Shown here: positions 1-7,177 of the stretch, piece after piece
Layout: every line of letters starts with the position of its first letter
How positions within the stretch are numbered: position 1 is the stretch's first letter
From: Thermoplasmata archaeon
GTDB taxonomy: Archaea > Thermoplasmatota > Penumbrarchaeia > Penumbrarchaeales > Penumbrarchaeaceae
Direction of reading: 5' to 3'
Assembly (NCBI GenBank): GCA_023145185.1
Contig: JAGLEG010000226.1
Location: 1 to 18,416 of the forward strand
Length of the DNA: 18,416 nucleotides
Program-made: the position numbers and the translations under genes
The notes under the pieces: generated by a model
Databases searched by the model: none
What the model was told of the DNA's origin: nothing
What the model saw: the letters and a program-made list of their open reading frames with translations, nothing else

Positions 1-1
1 G

Positions 2-412
2 AAGGTCACCGCAACCCCTTCCATACATTCCGACCCGGACACCATAGGGTTCAAGATCTCGACCAGCAACGGCGACATCTCCTATGTGGCCGACACGGAG
101 CTGCGGGAGAGTATCGTGGACCAACACGAAGGGGCGAGGATACTGATCCTCGCAACGACCAGGCCGCTGAGGGCCAGGATACCGTACCACCTCTCCACCG
201 AGGACGCAGCCTATTTCGCGGAGTGCATAGGGCCCGATCTGGTGATCCTTACGCACCTTGGAAAGAGGTTTCTGAAGGACGATCCAAACCTCCAGGCCGG
301 CTGGGTACACGACAAGAGCGGCATCGAGACCATAGCCGCGATAGATAATATGCTGGTTACCATTGGAGAGGGTATCGAGATCTCAAGCGGAAAGGGCGAC
401 AACGATCGTTGA
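2..412 (+). CDS. MBL-fold metallo-hydrolase, C-terminal part (5' end outside window)
   Basis: Reading frame 2 is open from the first bases of the window to the TGA at 410-412, giving at least 136 residues, so the gene starts upstream; the ATG-like start at 86 is internal. The visible part carries late metallo-beta-lactamase motifs: an HSDPDTIGFKI segment (metal-ligand His followed by a beta strand), then ISYVADTE, whose Asp is the expected bridging metal ligand, and LVILTHLG near the C-terminus, whose His fits the last ligand. These are typical of the RNase Z/phosphodiesterase-like branch of the superfamily, but substrate cannot be told from this fragment. The gene converges on the zinc-ribbon gene with only 4 nt between stop codons. 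Family call is fairly secure; function (RNA, cyclic nucleotide or other phosphoester) is open. Confidence 0.75.
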   Translation, partial: KVTATPSIHSDPDTIGFKISTSNGDISYVADTELRESIVDQHEGARILILATTRPLRARIPYHLSTEDAAYFAECIGPDLVILTHLGKRFLKDDPNLQAGWVHDKSGIETIAAIDNMLVTIGEGIEISSGKGDNDR

Positions 413-416
413 GAGG

Positions 417-776
417 TCAGCGGGTGGATAGCCTTTCGTACTTCGGTCCCAGCTCCATTCTGACGAAATTGAACAGGGCCTTGTTGCCTTTGATGACCGG
501 CTTTCTGGAGAGCTTCTCCAGCTCCCCCGGGTCCAACCACACGGCTCCGCAGGAGGGGCAGTAATCGATCTCTATCCCCAGTATCAGCTTCTTGTTCATG
601 CTGTAGCCGCACTCCTCGCAGGAGAATATCTTTCCATCCTCCGGGTCCAATCCAATGATCTCCTCGAGCTCCCCCCCATCCAACCATACGGATCTGCACG
701 AGGGGCACATGTCGATCTCAACACCGCTGAAATCCTTTCTCTCCATCTCCTCCTGACATGATAGGCATTTGACCAT
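417..776 (-). CDS. Double TFIIB-type zinc-ribbon protein
   Basis: A 119-residue protein made of two copies of the same zinc-ribbon module (zf-TFIIB family, PF13453 type). Copy 1 has Cys4/Cys7 and Cys24/Cys27, copy 2 has Cys53/Cys56 and Cys73/Cys76. In each copy the second CPxC knuckle is preceded by G[VI]EID and followed by VWLDxGELE, the hallmark of this family. The C-terminal 30 residues are basic and lack motifs. I chose ATG 776 rather than GTG 785 because GGTGA lies 6 nt upstream of the ATG, a good ribosome binding site, and would fall inside the coding region with the GTG start. Members are usually annotated only as zinc-ribbon proteins; a nucleic-acid or protein-binding role is plausible but not shown. 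It is transcribed divergently from the gene at 927. Confidence 0.8.
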   Translation of the reverse strand: MVKCLSCQEEMERKDFSGVEIDMCPSCRSVWLDGGELEEIIGLDPEDGKIFSCEECGYSMNKKLILGIEIDYCPSCGAVWLDPGELEKLSRKPVIKGNKALFNFVRMELGPKYERLSTR

Positions 777-821
777 TTTTCTCACCCTGCTTTTCCTGCC
801 GTTGTATCCTTCTGGAGGTAG

Positions 822-836
822 AAGTATTTTTTCCCG
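822..836 (-). promoter_or_regulatory. Candidate BRE/TATA element for the zinc-ribbon gene
   Basis: On the minus strand the segment reads GGGAAAAAATACTTC, an A-rich TATA-like stretch with a purine-rich BRE-like lead. It lies about 50 nt upstream of ATG 776, predicting a short leader that would contain the GGTGA ribosome binding site. Sequence inspection only. Confidence 0.4.
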
Positions 837-890
837 GCACGCCTCCTCGACCGACCTGTCTACCGACGTGGAACGGCGGGGGCGATACCG

Positions 891-902
891 AAAAGCTTAA
901 TC
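891..902 (+). promoter_or_regulatory. Candidate BRE/TATA element, near-leaderless gene at 927
   Basis: CGAAAAGCTTAATC resembles an archaeal BRE plus TATA box. Its centre near 897 is about 30 nt from ATG 927, so transcription would begin at or just before the start codon. No good ribosome binding site precedes the ATG, which agrees with a leaderless mRNA. Confidence 0.45.
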
Positions 903-926
903 ACTATCAATTTAATGCTTTAAAGG

Positions 927-1778
927 ATGAATATGGGTAAAATTGTAGAATCAACCGAGGAAATGAGCAGAACCCTGACGTTCCTTCTGACCCTGAAGGA
1001 GAGCATGAGGGACCTGGACGAGAGGATCCGAATGGCGTCCATCTTCATCGCCTCAAAGGACCTTGAGGACCGACATCGGGATGTGGATGGCTGGGAGGTC
1101 ATCGAAAAACCGGATGAATCGTCCATCATAGGTGCCAGGGATGGCAGAACGGAGGTCTTTGCAAGGGTCCGCACCATGAGCCTGCGTGGGAGGGGCTCCT
1201 TCGGCAGCCGCCAGCACGATTCCATGAAGAAGAACCTCAAGAGGATAGAGGAGGAGGACGCGCAGTACAAGTACCTCTACCTGCTCGATCCGGGGACGGC
1301 GGATGCGGTCAAGGTAGAGTTCCCCTCCAGCGGCGTGAGCATCATACCCCTGCTCTCAAGCGACCTGATTGCCGCTGTGAAGATGACGGTGGGAGGCAAG
1401 GGGGCGCCCGCGACGGCCAGGATCGAACCCATGCTCCAGATGGTGGAGGAGATAGTCACCAAGGAGTCGGGGACCCCCGACGAGAGGATAGTGATATCCC
1501 CTATCTCCACAACATCCGTCCGCCAGGGTTTCCTCTATATCCCCAAGGACAAGGGCCACCTCCTGAACGAGGGCGTGATCAAGATCTGGATCCGGAAGGA
1601 CGCATCCCTTGAATCGAAATGCATGATATCCAACACGGGTGGCGTGAGGATCGGCGGCGGCCTGACCAAGTGGTTCAGAAGCATGGGCCTCTCCGCAAAT
1701 GATGAGCTGATATTGGGCTCACAGGAGGATGGGTCCCTTCTGGTATTGAAGATAATGAGGGCTGTACCCTACCAGTAG
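927..1778 (+). CDS. Uncharacterised 283-residue protein, possible DNA-binding (B3/EcoRII-N-like) C-terminal domain
   Basis: I do not recognise this gene with certainty. Residues 10-50 are a charged helical segment. Residues 56-131 look like a small alpha/beta domain (GWEVIEKPDE, an EVFARVRT strand, then a YKYLYLLDP strand). A low-complexity linker near 150-165 leads to a basic C-terminal module at about 199-276: GFLYIPKDKGHLL, a strand GVIKIWI, GGVRIGGGLTKWF, GLSANDELIL and a last strand LLVLKI. That order resembles the pseudobarrel fold of B3/EcoRII-N effector domains, where a RIxGG...KWF...L..GD pattern recurs; this is pattern matching from memory. ATG 933 is an alternative start two codons in. 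It lies 19 bp upstream of the patatin gene and is probably cotranscribed with it. No signal peptide or membrane segment is seen. Confidence 0.6.
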   Translation: MNMGKIVESTEEMSRTLTFLLTLKESMRDLDERIRMASIFIASKDLEDRHRDVDGWEVIEKPDESSIIGARDGRTEVFARVRTMSLRGRGSFGSRQHDSMKKNLKRIEEEDAQYKYLYLLDPGTADAVKVEFPSSGVSIIPLLSSDLIAAVKMTVGGKGAPATARIEPMLQMVEEIVTKESGTPDERIVISPISTTSVRQGFLYIPKDKGHLLNEGVIKIWIRKDASLESKCMISNTGGVRIGGGLTKWFRSMGLSANDELILGSQEDGSLLVLKIMRAVPYQ

Positions 1779-1797
1779 ATCAAAGGAGCTGATTGGA

Positions 1798-2934
1798 TTG
1801 GAATCGTTCTCCAAGAGAGGGGAGGAGAGGCTTTCCCGCATAGAGGATGAACTGTTGAAGCTCCGATGGAACCCACGGTTCCAGCTGTCCCACGACGAGG
1901 AGGACAACGTCTGCGACCTTGTCCTGTCCGGCGGTGGAGCAAAAGGGGTGGCCCACCTTGGAGCCCTGTGGGCCCTGGATCAGCTCGATATCAAATACAA
2001 ACGGCTTGCTGGCAACTCTGCAGGGGCCATTCTGGCAGCGCTCGTTGCTGCAGGATATGACATCTACGATATCGTTGAGGAGCTCTTCAACCTGGACTTC
2101 ATGGAGTTTCGGGACGGGAACTGGGACAAACGGCTCCCCCGTCTTGCCCTGATCGTTGCGGTCTCGATGTCATACGGGATGTACGAGGGGTACAAGCTCC
2201 AGGTCTGGGTGGAGAAGATGCTCTCCGAGAGGAACGCCTCCACCTTTGGAAAGCTCCCCCGGAATGGTGTGGGGATGCTTGCACCGCTCAACAACAGGGA
2301 CGGCCCCAGACTCGAGATCCTGGCCTCCGACGTCACTCACGCAACGGAGCTCCGCATGCCCGAGGACCTCAAATTGGACAGATATGGAAACCTGCGCCCT
2401 CACAGTTTCCCGGTGGCAGCTGCGGTCAGGATGTCCGTATCCGTTCCCTTCTTCTTTCAGCCATATAAACTTAATAATGCGATGATCGTGGATGGGGCGT
2501 TCGCTGCCAATCTCCCGCTGGAGATCTTCGATCGGGATGACGTGAAAAAGGTGAGGTGGCCCACCCTGGGGATCAACCTGACCTCGTCCCCATCTCCCAG
2601 CCACGATACGAAGGACCTGTTCCATTTCGGACTGGCCATATTCGACACGATGAGGCACGGCCAGAGCTCCATGTCACTCATGAACTACCCCACGAGAAAG
2701 AGCCGCCTGGTGGACATTCCAACGGGCGACATCAAAACGCTCGATTTCGACATTACGAAGGCGAAGAAGGAGATGCTCTTCATCCACGGGGCCCGGGAGG
2801 TGCTGGAGACGCTCAACGGGGAAAAGGGCAAGGGATTGAGAAAGATATGGAACTTCGATAGATATCTGAAACTGCGGAAGAGGTGGAGCTTCCCGGGGCC
2901 GGATGAGGATTACTTCGATGAGGGGTTGGAGTGA
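1798..2934 (+). CDS. Patatin-like phospholipase
   Basis: A 378-residue protein of the patatin/RssA-like serine acyl hydrolase family, expected to hydrolyse ester bonds of (phospho)lipids. The oxyanion-hole motif is LSGGGAKG at residues 43-50, the nucleophile elbow GNSAG at 72-76 puts the catalytic serine at 74, and the dyad aspartate is Asp232 in VDGA, so the catalytic set is intact. Region 205-225 (VAAAVRMSVSVPFFFQP) is the usual conserved 'chosen for import' strand-helix before the Asp motif. No signal peptide or transmembrane segment is evident, so a cytoplasmic or membrane-peripheral enzyme is likely. The start is TTG 1798, supported by AAAGGAG about 9 nt upstream; no better in-frame start precedes the catalytic core. 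The 3' end overlaps the convergent C25 peptidase gene by 25 bp. Confidence 0.88.
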   Translation: MESFSKRGEERLSRIEDELLKLRWNPRFQLSHDEEDNVCDLVLSGGGAKGVAHLGALWALDQLDIKYKRLAGNSAGAILAALVAAGYDIYDIVEELFNLDFMEFRDGNWDKRLPRLALIVAVSMSYGMYEGYKLQVWVEKMLSERNASTFGKLPRNGVGMLAPLNNRDGPRLEILASDVTHATELRMPEDLKLDRYGNLRPHSFPVAAAVRMSVSVPFFFQPYKLNNAMIVDGAFAANLPLEIFDRDDVKKVRWPTLGINLTSSPSPSHDTKDLFHFGLAIFDTMRHGQSSMSLMNYPTRKSRLVDIPTGDIKTLDFDITKAKKEMLFIHGAREVLETLNGEKGKGLRKIWNFDRYLKLRKRWSFPGPDEDYFDEGLE

Positions 2935-5900
2935 CCTGCTGAAGGCCTCTGCGGGGGCTGCGGTGGTGGGGGGGGTTGATAGGTCTGATCGGGACCTATA
3001 GAGCCCGCGGGCCTCACCGCAGGCGGCGTAGTTGGTTGGGCCGTTGCTGGTTCGATCGGCGAATCCGTTTTCCCGGGTGCCCCGGCCGGTTCCAACTGTG
3101 ATACCACGGTTTGAGGGGGGAGGGGTGGTTTTGGAGGTGGATGGGGGAGGTGCGGATGCAGCATATGAGGGTGGGGCAAATGAGGATGCGGCATATGGGG
3201 GTGGGGGAAATGGAGCCTATGTGGTTTCGAATGCCTGTGCTTGTAGATCGCAATGAGGGCTATCGCCCCGATGGAGACGACCACCACCAGTACCAGGACC
3301 ATCAGCAGAATGGCAATATCCTGTCCACCTGAAAGCGAGATGGGATACTCCATTACCTCGCTCTCGTGTCCAGCCTCATCCTTGACCTTGACCTCCACCG
3401 TGTAATCCCCTTTGTCCAGGTATTCATGCTGTATCAACGGCGTATTTACCCACCCGGAATCGCTTCCGTCGCCGAAGTCCATGAAGTAGTACATCACCCC
3501 CACACCATCGGTGGATCCAGACAGGTTGAAGTTTACCCAGTTATCGTTCGTCCGATAGGTCATCGCCGACTCGGGGGCCGTAGCGTCCACATTGACGGTA
3601 ATGGACCTCTCGGGCTCCCTGTTGCCCGCATCGTCCATGCAGTAGAATGTGAGTGTGAACATTCCCTCGCCCTCGGGTGGGAACAGGGCACCCATATATC
3701 GTTCGTATACCCTGTCGTTCCAGCTGTAGTATATCGTCGCCCCCGGCTCACCCGTGAGCGTTATCGTGGGCACCTCCTTGTACCATCCGTTGCCCATAAG
3801 GGCGTCGACCTTGTACTGGGTGCTCTCGATCTCCGTGTCCACCTTGAACTCCAACCTGATCTCGGGACACCTGTTGCCCGCATCGTCAACTGCGTAGATC
3901 AAAAGCGTTGTCTTTCCTTCCGGCAGTACGATAGAGGAGATGTAGGTCATCCACTCCCCGTCCTCGATCCTGTAGAAGATCGTCTTCCCGTACATCTCGT
4001 TCTCCACGGAAAGCGACACCCTGGGGATGGTCGTATACCACCCGTCATACCCATCCGGCCTGGCTGGAAATGCAGCATGTGTGACGATCGGTGCATCGGG
4101 ATCGTAGGCGAACTCCGTGTACCCCTCCTCTTCCACATTTCCCGCCCTGTCCACGGAGTGGTAGTACAGGGTGTTGTTCCCGTATTCTGGTGTGATAGCG
4201 CCGTTGTAGTTCATCACGAGCCCGTCATCGTTCCATCGGTATTGGATGTCCGCCGTGGAGTCGTCCGACCTGAGGGTGATCTCGAAGGGCTGATCGTACC
4301 AGCCGTTCTCATTCCGGGACACCCCGCCCGTGGATGCCCTGGTCGATGGAAATGAGGTATCCACCATGAGCTGGAAAACGTGTTCGATATCCCTGTTCCC
4401 TGCATTATCCGACGCCTGGATGTGTATCTCCTGCTCCCCATCTTCCAATACGATCGGGCCTTCATAGGTCTGTTTATCCTCGCCCTTGTACCAGTACTCC
4501 ATCCTCTGGTCCGAGCCAGCCGACTCTTCAAGAGAGACCTCGATCACGGGAGAGGTGACGTGCCAACCGTAGAACCCGTCCGGCTCCTCCGGGGTCATGT
4601 GAACCTCGGCCCTGGGGGCCTCGTCATCCAGTTTGATCTGTACCGTCCTTACCTCCTCGATGTTCTCGGAGGAGTCCACGGACCAGTAGTCGATATCGTT
4701 GACCCCCTGCATGAGCCTAATCTCCCCGGTGTACGAGTACGTGTAACCGCCGTTTATCCTGTACTGGATGTCGGACGGCTCGGAGGAGCTGAACGCGATC
4801 TCCGGGTCCATCAGGTACCATCCATCCATGCCGTTTGGGTACCGTATCTTCGCATCCAACTCGGTCACGGGGGGTGTTGAATCCCTCATCAGGATATCTG
4901 ATTGGAACGGCTTATATCCGGTCTTGGTAACGGTGATCGTCCCCACTGCGGTCTGGGAGATGACATAGGGGGTCGTTACCATGCCGTTGCTGCCCGTTGT
5001 TACGACCACCTGATCGTTGAGAGTTGACGAGTATATGCACACCTTGGCGTTGTTCACCGGTGACCCCGCACCGTCCTTGACCTCGATGGTGAAATTGGTA
5101 TAGTAGTCGTTATCGAAATCGTAGCCTACCTGAAGGCTTTTTGGAGCGTCGGTCCAGATCTCCACCTCGGCGGGCCCGAGCGCCATGTGCTCCATCCAGA
5201 CGCTGTATGTAATGCCTCCGTCCCCAGAGCCGAAAAAGTAGCTCCCGAACGATTCGTAGTAGTGCTCCTTTGCGCCCGCCATTATCTCGGCTATGGACCT
5301 CTTGCCCTCCTGGATCATTCTCAGAACGTCCTCCTGTATCGCCGGTGCTCCGGGATAATAGATATCATACCCGATCCCACCTTCCGTCGTCCTGACCGCC
5401 CCTATGTATCCTATCGCCCCTCCGTTCGCGTTCTCCACGAACTCCTCGGAGATGGATTCGAAGGAGGTGTAGTCGAACCAGTTCGTCTCACACGACATCG
5501 CCGTGATAAAGGGAAGCTTTGGCGACTGGGAGAGGGACCTGGCAGTGCTGGTTGTGAAGATCGTGCTTGAAGGGCCCTCGTGGGTTCCCTCCGTCCACGC
5601 CCCGTAATAACCATGCCCCATGTAGACGACCAGGCCCAGGCCGTCATTCAAGGCGGAATTGATATTGCCATAGGATAGGATCGTGGCGCCCACCGACTGT
5701 TGCGTCGTGCTTGCACTGTAGTATGGGGCTTTTGTTGGATACACGCCGTTCAGATACTCGGTCCACAGGTATTCACACTGATCGGGACCATCGTTGACCT
5801 TGTGGGTGTTTGCGCCGAAGAGGCCTGCCTTTCCCGCCCATGACCCGGTGTTGGGGTTCTTCTCGTATTTCACCACCTTCAGTGCCCATCCTCCGGCCTC

Positions 5901-7001
5901 GCTCTCCGTGTTCACGGGCACCCTGCTGACGTACACCTCCTGGGTATAATCGATGATGTCCCTCGCCTCCCCCCAGATGCCGTCCTTGTCCTTATCCCAG
6001 TTCTGGTAGGTGAAGTCAAGGCATCCAAAATAGGTGTCGGCGGCGTGGTGGTCGGGCTCGCCTGCGGCCACGTATGGATTGGTGTCCTTTACGACCCTTG
6101 TGGGCACCTGGTTCACCTCGCCTATGAGCGTGACGAATTTCAACGACTTCCCATCCCCGAAGAAGGAGTCCCGGATATATTGCCACAGTGAAGAGGGGTC
6201 GTCCATCGTGGGATAGGTGGAATCAACGGTCTGCATTGATACTGCCGTGGTTATGGTGCCTTTCTCCCTGTTCCATTCGGTGTAAGGCTGAATATCATCC
6301 AGGTAGCTGGAAGGGGCCACTATCAGAAGCTCCGTGCCCTCCTCCAGGGAGCCGGGAGGGACCACGGCTCTTGTCATCGCCCTTACCGGCAGCTCCTGCT
6401 TGACCACTATTTCCAGGCTGATGTCACTGTAGAATGTAAGCTCTCCCGAGAGAGGCCTGTAATCGAATGGGGTGATGGATATGGAGTAGTGCGACAGTTT
6501 CTCTCCCGTATCCCAGCCGTATCCCATGTGGGTCCAGGAGAGGGGATCTTTGGGAGTAACGACATTGGTGGTATACTCGGTCCAATCTACTTTGAGAGGG
6601 GGGGCCCGGTCCAGGGACATATACTCCTCTGTGAATGGAACCAACGTGGGAGAGGGAGGAAGTGGATGGTCGAGAAGGAACTTGACGGGGTCGGCCCTCA
6701 CTACCCTGAGGTCCTCGATCTCGTAGGGGACCTTCATGGGATAGGAGATCCTCGGGAGGGCGGGGCCCCCCTGCGTCATGGAGGACAGGGAACCATCAAG
6801 ATCTATGCGCCCCCAGGCCTTCCCATCGATGAACTGGGTTGAGGTCCTGGGCTCGGACATGGGGACGTCGACGATGATATCCGGAGGCGCCTCCCGTGTG
6901 GAAAAGGCGATGTCCTCCGAGTCCCCTCCCCTGGGTAGAACTGTGAACGTGAGCAGGGCTATGATCATAATGCCGATCAGGGCTTTGATTACGCTTTTCA
7001 T
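2910..7001 (-). CDS. Secreted, membrane-anchored C25 (gingipain-type) cysteine peptidase with repeat, PKD and His/Pro-rich tail domains
   Basis: A 1363-residue surface protein. Residues 1-24 form a signal peptide (basic MKSVIK then a hydrophobic core). Residues about 30-210 look like the C25 propeptide region, and 222-605 the catalytic domain: VVYMGHG gives the putative catalytic His463 and FITAMSCETNWFD the putative Cys504, in the spacing known for gingipains. Residues 620-705 resemble a carboxypeptidase-regulatory or Ig-like domain. Five chitobiase/OmpL47-like repeats of about 85 residues follow (roughly 706-1141, each with a GWY start and an SVD/ASDNAGN end), then a PKD domain (1142-1224, MDFGDGS and VEVKVKDEAG). 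A transmembrane helix lies at 1229-1252, and the 110-residue tail is His/Pro-rich. ATG 7001 has GGTGA 6 nt upstream. It likely cleaves extracellular protein while held at the cell surface; substrate specificity is unknown. Confidence 0.9.
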   Translation of the reverse strand: MKSVIKALIGIMIIALLTFTVLPRGGDSEDIAFSTREAPPDIIVDVPMSEPRTSTQFIDGKAWGRIDLDGSLSSMTQGGPALPRISYPMKVPYEIEDLRVVRADPVKFLLDHPLPPSPTLVPFTEEYMSLDRAPPLKVDWTEYTTNVVTPKDPLSWTHMGYGWDTGEKLSHYSISITPFDYRPLSGELTFYSDISLEIVVKQELPVRAMTRAVVPPGSLEEGTELLIVAPSSYLDDIQPYTEWNREKGTITTAVSMQTVDSTYPTMDDPSSLWQYIRDSFFGDGKSLKFVTLIGEVNQVPTRVVKDTNPYVAAGEPDHHAADTYFGCLDFTYQNWDKDKDGIWGEARDIIDYTQEVYVSRVPVNTESEAGGWALKVVKYEKNPNTGSWAGKAGLFGANTHKVNDGPDQCEYLWTEYLNGVYPTKAPYYSASTTQQSVGATILSYGNINSALNDGLGLVVYMGHGYYGAWTEGTHEGPSSTIFTTSTARSLSQSPKLPFITAMSCETNWFDYTSFESISEEFVENANGGAIGYIGAVRTTEGGIGYDIYYPGAPAIQEDVLRMIQEGKRSIAEIMAGAKEHYYESFGSYFFGSGDGGITYSVWMEHMALGPAEVEIWTDAPKSLQVGYDFDNDYYTNFTIEVKDGAGSPVNNAKVCIYSSTLNDQVVVTTGSNGMVTTPYVISQTAVGTITVTKTGYKPFQSDILMRDSTPPVTELDAKIRYPNGMDGWYLMDPEIAFSSSEPSDIQYRINGGYTYSYTGEIRLMQGVNDIDYWSVDSSENIEEVRTVQIKLDDEAPRAEVHMTPEEPDGFYGWHVTSPVIEVSLEESAGSDQRMEYWYKGEDKQTYEGPIVLEDGEQEIHIQASDNAGNRDIEHVFQLMVDTSFPSTRASTGGVSRNENGWYDQPFEITLRSDDSTADIQYRWNDDGLVMNYNGAITPEYGNNTLYYHSVDRAGNVEEEGYTEFAYDPDAPIVTHAAFPARPDGYDGWYTTIPRVSLSVENEMYGKTIFYRIEDGEWMTYISSIVLPEGKTTLLIYAVDDAGNRCPEIRLEFKVDTEIESTQYKVDALMGNGWYKEVPTITLTGEPGATIYYSWNDRVYERYMGALFPPEGEGMFTLTFYCMDDAGNREPERSITVNVDATAPESAMTYRTNDNWVNFNLSGSTDGVGVMYYFMDFGDGSDSGWVNTPLIQHEYLDKGDYTVEVKVKDEAGHESEVMEYPISLSGGQDIAILLMVLVLVVVVSIGAIALIAIYKHRHSKPHRLHFPHPHMPHPHLPHPHMLHPHLPHPPPKPPLPPQTVVSQLEPAGAPGKTDSPIEPATAQPTTPPAVRPAGSIGPDQTYQPPPPPQPPQRPSAGHSNPSSK
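3132..3206 (-). repeat. 15-nt coding repeat encoding [P/L]-H-P-H-[M/L] pentapeptides
   Basis: Residues 1266-1290 of the C25 peptidase consist of pentapeptides PHPHM, PHPHL, PHPHM, LHPHL and a decayed PHPPP. The alternation of M and L gives a 30-nt higher-order period at DNA level. It is part of a stretch with 13 histidines between residues 1255 and 1287, just after the transmembrane helix, so on the predicted cytoplasmic side. Confidence 0.8.
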
Positions 7002-7048
7002 CCTACATCACCAGGGGGTCTGTTATCGGGATTGAGTGTAGAATTGTC

Positions 7049-7065
7049 CCCACATAAAAGCTTTG
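7049..7065. promoter_or_regulatory. Candidate divergent TATA region between C25 peptidase and mutS
   Basis: CCACATAAAAGCTTTGC contains the palindrome AAAGCTTT (7057-7064) and can be read as a TATA element on either strand. On the minus strand it predicts a start about 30 nt before ATG 7001, leaving a leader with the GGTGA site. On the plus strand it predicts a start near 7082; a second plus-strand candidate, AAGATATACC at 7073-7082, would place it near 7103. Confidence 0.4.
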
Positions 7066-7117
7066 CAGTAACAAGATATACCTTTGATCCTGGTGTTTTC
7101 TTTGAGCGGAGGGGTAA

Positions 7118-7177
7118 ATGGTAAAAGGCGGATTTCACATATCCCCTGGAAGGTCAAGCCCTTGCCGGAGAAAATAA
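7118..7177 (+). CDS. Short upstream ORF (19 codons) overlapping the mutS start, or the true mutS start displaced by one base
   Basis: ATG 7118 has the best ribosome binding site in the region, GGAGGGG at 7108-7114, but its frame ends at TAA 7175-7177 after 19 residues. It overlaps the putative TTG start of mutS at 7162 in another frame. One extra A in the A4 run at 7123-7126 would place this ATG in the mutS frame. It may therefore be a coupling/regulatory uORF or the sign of an indel. See findings. Confidence 0.4.
   Translation: MVKGGFHISPGRSSPCRRK

Noticed and set aside
3366..4355. 329-codon plus-strand ORF opposite the C25 peptidase
   Set aside because: It lies wholly antisense to the repeat domains, which have clear protein-level repeats on the minus strand; its translation is low in recognisable motifs and is explained by codon bias of the real gene.
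2910..7001. Archaeosortase-type sorting signal on the C25 peptidase
   Set aside because: The transmembrane helix is followed by a 110-residue tail, not by a short basic end, and no PGF/PEF-like motif precedes it; a stable membrane anchor fits better.
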